Part shown: piece by piece, positions 62,175-64,000 of the stretch | How the letters are laid out: each line of letters begins with the position of its first letter | Position numbering within the stretch: the stretch's first letter is position 1 | Notes under the pieces: generated by a model | The model's database searches: none | What the model was told of the DNA's origin: nothing | The model's input: only the letters and a program-made list of their open reading frames with translations | Position numbers and translations under genes: made by a program | DNA from: Ceratobasidium sp. AG-K | Taxonomy: Eukaryota > Basidiomycota > Agaricomycetes > Cantharellales > Ceratobasidiaceae | DNA: 64,000 bases | Reading direction: 5' to 3' | Assembly (NCBI GenBank): GCA_037039685.1 | Contig: JAWNGF010000013.1 | Span: 641,001-705,000 of the forward strand

Positions 62175-62585
62175 TTATGGATCCTCAGCAAGAATCGTAA
62201 CCGAATCGACACTACAACCCTCGAGCGATGTAACGTTGTATACATCTGGAGTCTCGGGATCATCGCAACGCACAAAAACGCGAGGTTTGGCACCGAAAAT
62301 CTGGCTCATCTTCTGCACCATCTTGGTTGGGATACGCGGCTGAGGCCTCATGTGGCGGTCATAGGTATAGACATACCCAAACGATTCGTTGATCTTGGCA
62401 CGGCAAATTATTACAGGACCATTGAGCTCGGTCAACGCACCGTGGAGGTCTATTGCAAGTTCCTCCGAGTCGCCGCGATAGTGAAAGTTGAGGTTATCGC
62501 GCAAGAGTGGAACAAGTTCATCGTCAGTGGCGGCGTAGCCCTTGAAGGACCTTGGGTACATCCACTCTTCGGTGTCGGGGTCCAT
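62175..62585 (-). CDS. Orphan-family protein B, paralogue of the gene at 1128-1544
   Basis: Small protein of about 136 residues from the ATG at 62585. The frame is open to 62591, where an acceptor-like CTGACAG follows upstream. It shares YPRSF.G..(S/A)TD, LA.D.H..L, GPVII.R.KIN.S, Y.YD.H.RP.P.IP.KM and the C-terminal VTILAED with gene A. The paralogue suggests an N-terminal extension in another exon, which I could not place. No catalytic residues are recognised. The plus strand over the next 300 bases carries a different gene, head to head with this one. Confidence 0.6.
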   Translation of the reverse strand: MDPDTEEWMYPRSFKGYAATDDELVPLLRDNLNFHYRGDSEELAIDLHGALTELNGPVIICRAKINESFGYVYTYDRHMRPQPRIPTKMVQKMSQIFGAKPRVFVRCDDPETPDVYNVTSLEGCSVDSVTILAEDP

Positions 62586-62606
62586 GAGCACCCCTTGTTT
62601 CTGTCA

Positions 62607-63919
62607 GGTACTCCAAAGTCCAAAATCAAACCCCTCACGAACGAGATACGTGAAGTCGGTTCTTCGAACCCCAGTGGTACGCACGAAAACAACACATCAG
62701 ACGACGACGACCTTGAAGACTCAAATGCAAGTGAACAAGCCAAGAGCGACGGCGGAAGCCACACCGCCAGCAAAGGTGGCGAAGAAGGAAGCCTCGAGAG
62801 CAGCGGTGGAAGTGGCGGCGGAAGTGGCAGCGAAAGCAGTGGCGAAAGTAGCGGCGAAAGCAGCGATGAAGATAACGGCGAAAATTATAACAAGAGGACG
62901 GCAACGGGTAAAAGCAAGGGCAAGAGAAAGGTCAAATAAGAGGATAAGAGCTTCTCAGGTAGCTCTCTGCGGCAAGGAGGGCTACTTGTCGTATTACGCT
63001 CCCAAGATCATCCCTCCGTCTACCCCAACGCACCTGACGAAGCGACCACATCTTTGACCTCCCCCGGCCAGAGTCTGTCTTGTTCGTCGCTTCAACGCAC
63101 GCATCAAGTGATGCAACTAAACAGGCTAGCTGTCGGGACTCTTACTACTACGTCGATTTCGTTCTACTTGGACTTGATAGTTCACCTTCCAACACCCAAC
63201 AGCGTTTTAGCTTAACCGTTTCTCAGCATGAGGTCTATTGCCCCGTCATGATTGAAATCAAAAGGGCACCTTCAAGGACACGTCGTGCAAACAAGTCCTT
63301 CCAGTCCGTAGTTGCTTTCCTGGTCAATATGGGGCATCACGATATCGAGGTTAAGGCGCTGTAACGGTACGAGTGACGTGATGATTAGCTAACCTGTATG
63401 CGCGCGAGAGCCGCAGGCGCCGCGCGTGACCGTCTCGTTCGTGTATGTGCATGTATGGACCCGGGTGCCTTTATGGGCCCCGGCCCCTCGTTTCTTGTCC
63501 CCTGTCTTCGATACTACCGCTATAAAACTGTGTGTTACGACTTGTTATACAACCACGGCGACTACGTCGCCGTTCTGAGCCTATATACATTGCCCGAGTA
63601 GGCCGTAGACCTTACAGGCGCCAGCTCTTTCCTGTGCTACCCTCGCCAGTAATCCACCGTTGGGATCGCATCTTCAGGTCTTTTCTGGAGCTTTACTGTT
63701 GTATCGCGTGAAGACAAAACAGTAGCTTGGTCAAATTTTTTCTACTGCACGAAACCTGGTCATCAAGATATCCTTAGGGAGTTGCTTGGAGCAGCAGCAA
63801 ACTCTCCTCAAAACCCAGCAGGTTACCAGGATGGATTGGTTATAGACCTCCTAAAAAAGCACAAGCTCACGCGACTGCTTCGGGAAGCCCTTGATGTTTT
63901 TGCCGAAGACAAGTTGTAG
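62607..63919 (+). CDS. Incomplete gene model, acidic/Ser-Gly-rich linker plus conserved C-terminal part, unknown function
   Basis: The start is not found. Coding begins after the acceptor TTTCTGTCAG at 62606 with a Ser/Gly/Glu-rich disordered stretch (ESSGESSDEDNGENYNK), then a 51-nt intron (62908-62958). The next exon runs from 62959 into QHEVYCPVMIEIKRAPSRT and AFLVNMGHHDIEVKAL up to about 63361. One C seems lost from the run 63061-63065. A last exon from about 63678 gives NFFYCTKPGHQDILRELLG and LTRLLREALDVFAEDKL, with TAG at 63917-63919. The stretch 63365-63677 is unresolved. I do not recognise the family; the middle part (IEIKRAPS..., then a lone C-terminal helix pair) suggests a lineage-specific family. 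The join of the two halves is inference. Confidence 0.45.
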
Positions 63920-64000
63920 TGTATGAAGTTGATTGCTATCGCGTTCGGATTGTAAATTTATTGTAGCCAACCGCAAATCGCAAGTTTACTAGTGATTTCT

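Noticed and set aside
1..64000. CRISPR arrays, rRNA operons, prokaryotic operons or viral genes
   Set aside because: No regularly spaced repeats, rRNA motifs, or viral polymerase or integrase blocks were seen; gene structure is fungal throughout.

Overview
This window looks like chromosomal DNA of a basidiomycete fungus, most probably an agaricomycete close to Rhizoctonia (the genus is inferred from remembered protein likeness, not searched). Genes are split by many 50-60 nt introns with GT..AG ends, intergenic gaps are short, both strands are used, and every recognisable product is eukaryotic. I rebuilt gene models by hand from splice sites and reading phase; exon coordinates are in the evidence fields.

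Layout, left to right: a truncated membrane protein gene (-); a small orphan-family gene A (-); queuosine salvage hydrolase (-); an SNG1/DUF3533 membrane protein (+); YSH1/CPSF73, the mRNA 3'-end endonuclease (-); a broken MYND-finger gene (+); a START-like lipid-binding protein (+); a large uncharacterised protein (+); a single-pass surface protein (+); THI6 for thiamine synthesis (+); a PhyH-type dioxygenase (-); CAB2 for coenzyme A synthesis (+); HRD1, the ER ubiquitin ligase (+); tRNA-Ser(AGA) (-); signal peptide peptidase (-); three related ABC-transporter-type genes (one -, two + in tandem); two tandem cytochrome P450 genes (+); two tandem glycine-rich RRM proteins (+); NAD kinase (-); orphan-family gene B (-), a paralogue of gene A; and an incomplete gene of unknown function (+) at the right edge.

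The left half is mostly housekeeping genes. The 33-57 kb part is made of local duplications: the ABC trio, the P450 pair and the RRM pair. In the trio, the minus-strand member keeps the N-terminal five-helix membrane domain and the C-terminal basic tail of its neighbours, but the whole ABC core (membrane domain plus ATPase) is absent. Between the P450 genes lies a small fold-back element resembling a MITE.

One caution applies throughout. At least 14 places inside otherwise well-conserved exons appear to lack a base (two at one site), nearly all in runs of identical bases. No gains were seen. This is the signature of homopolymer under-calling in the assembly, so the broken frames in THI6, HRD1, two ABC genes, both P450 genes and others should not be read as pseudogenes without checking reads.
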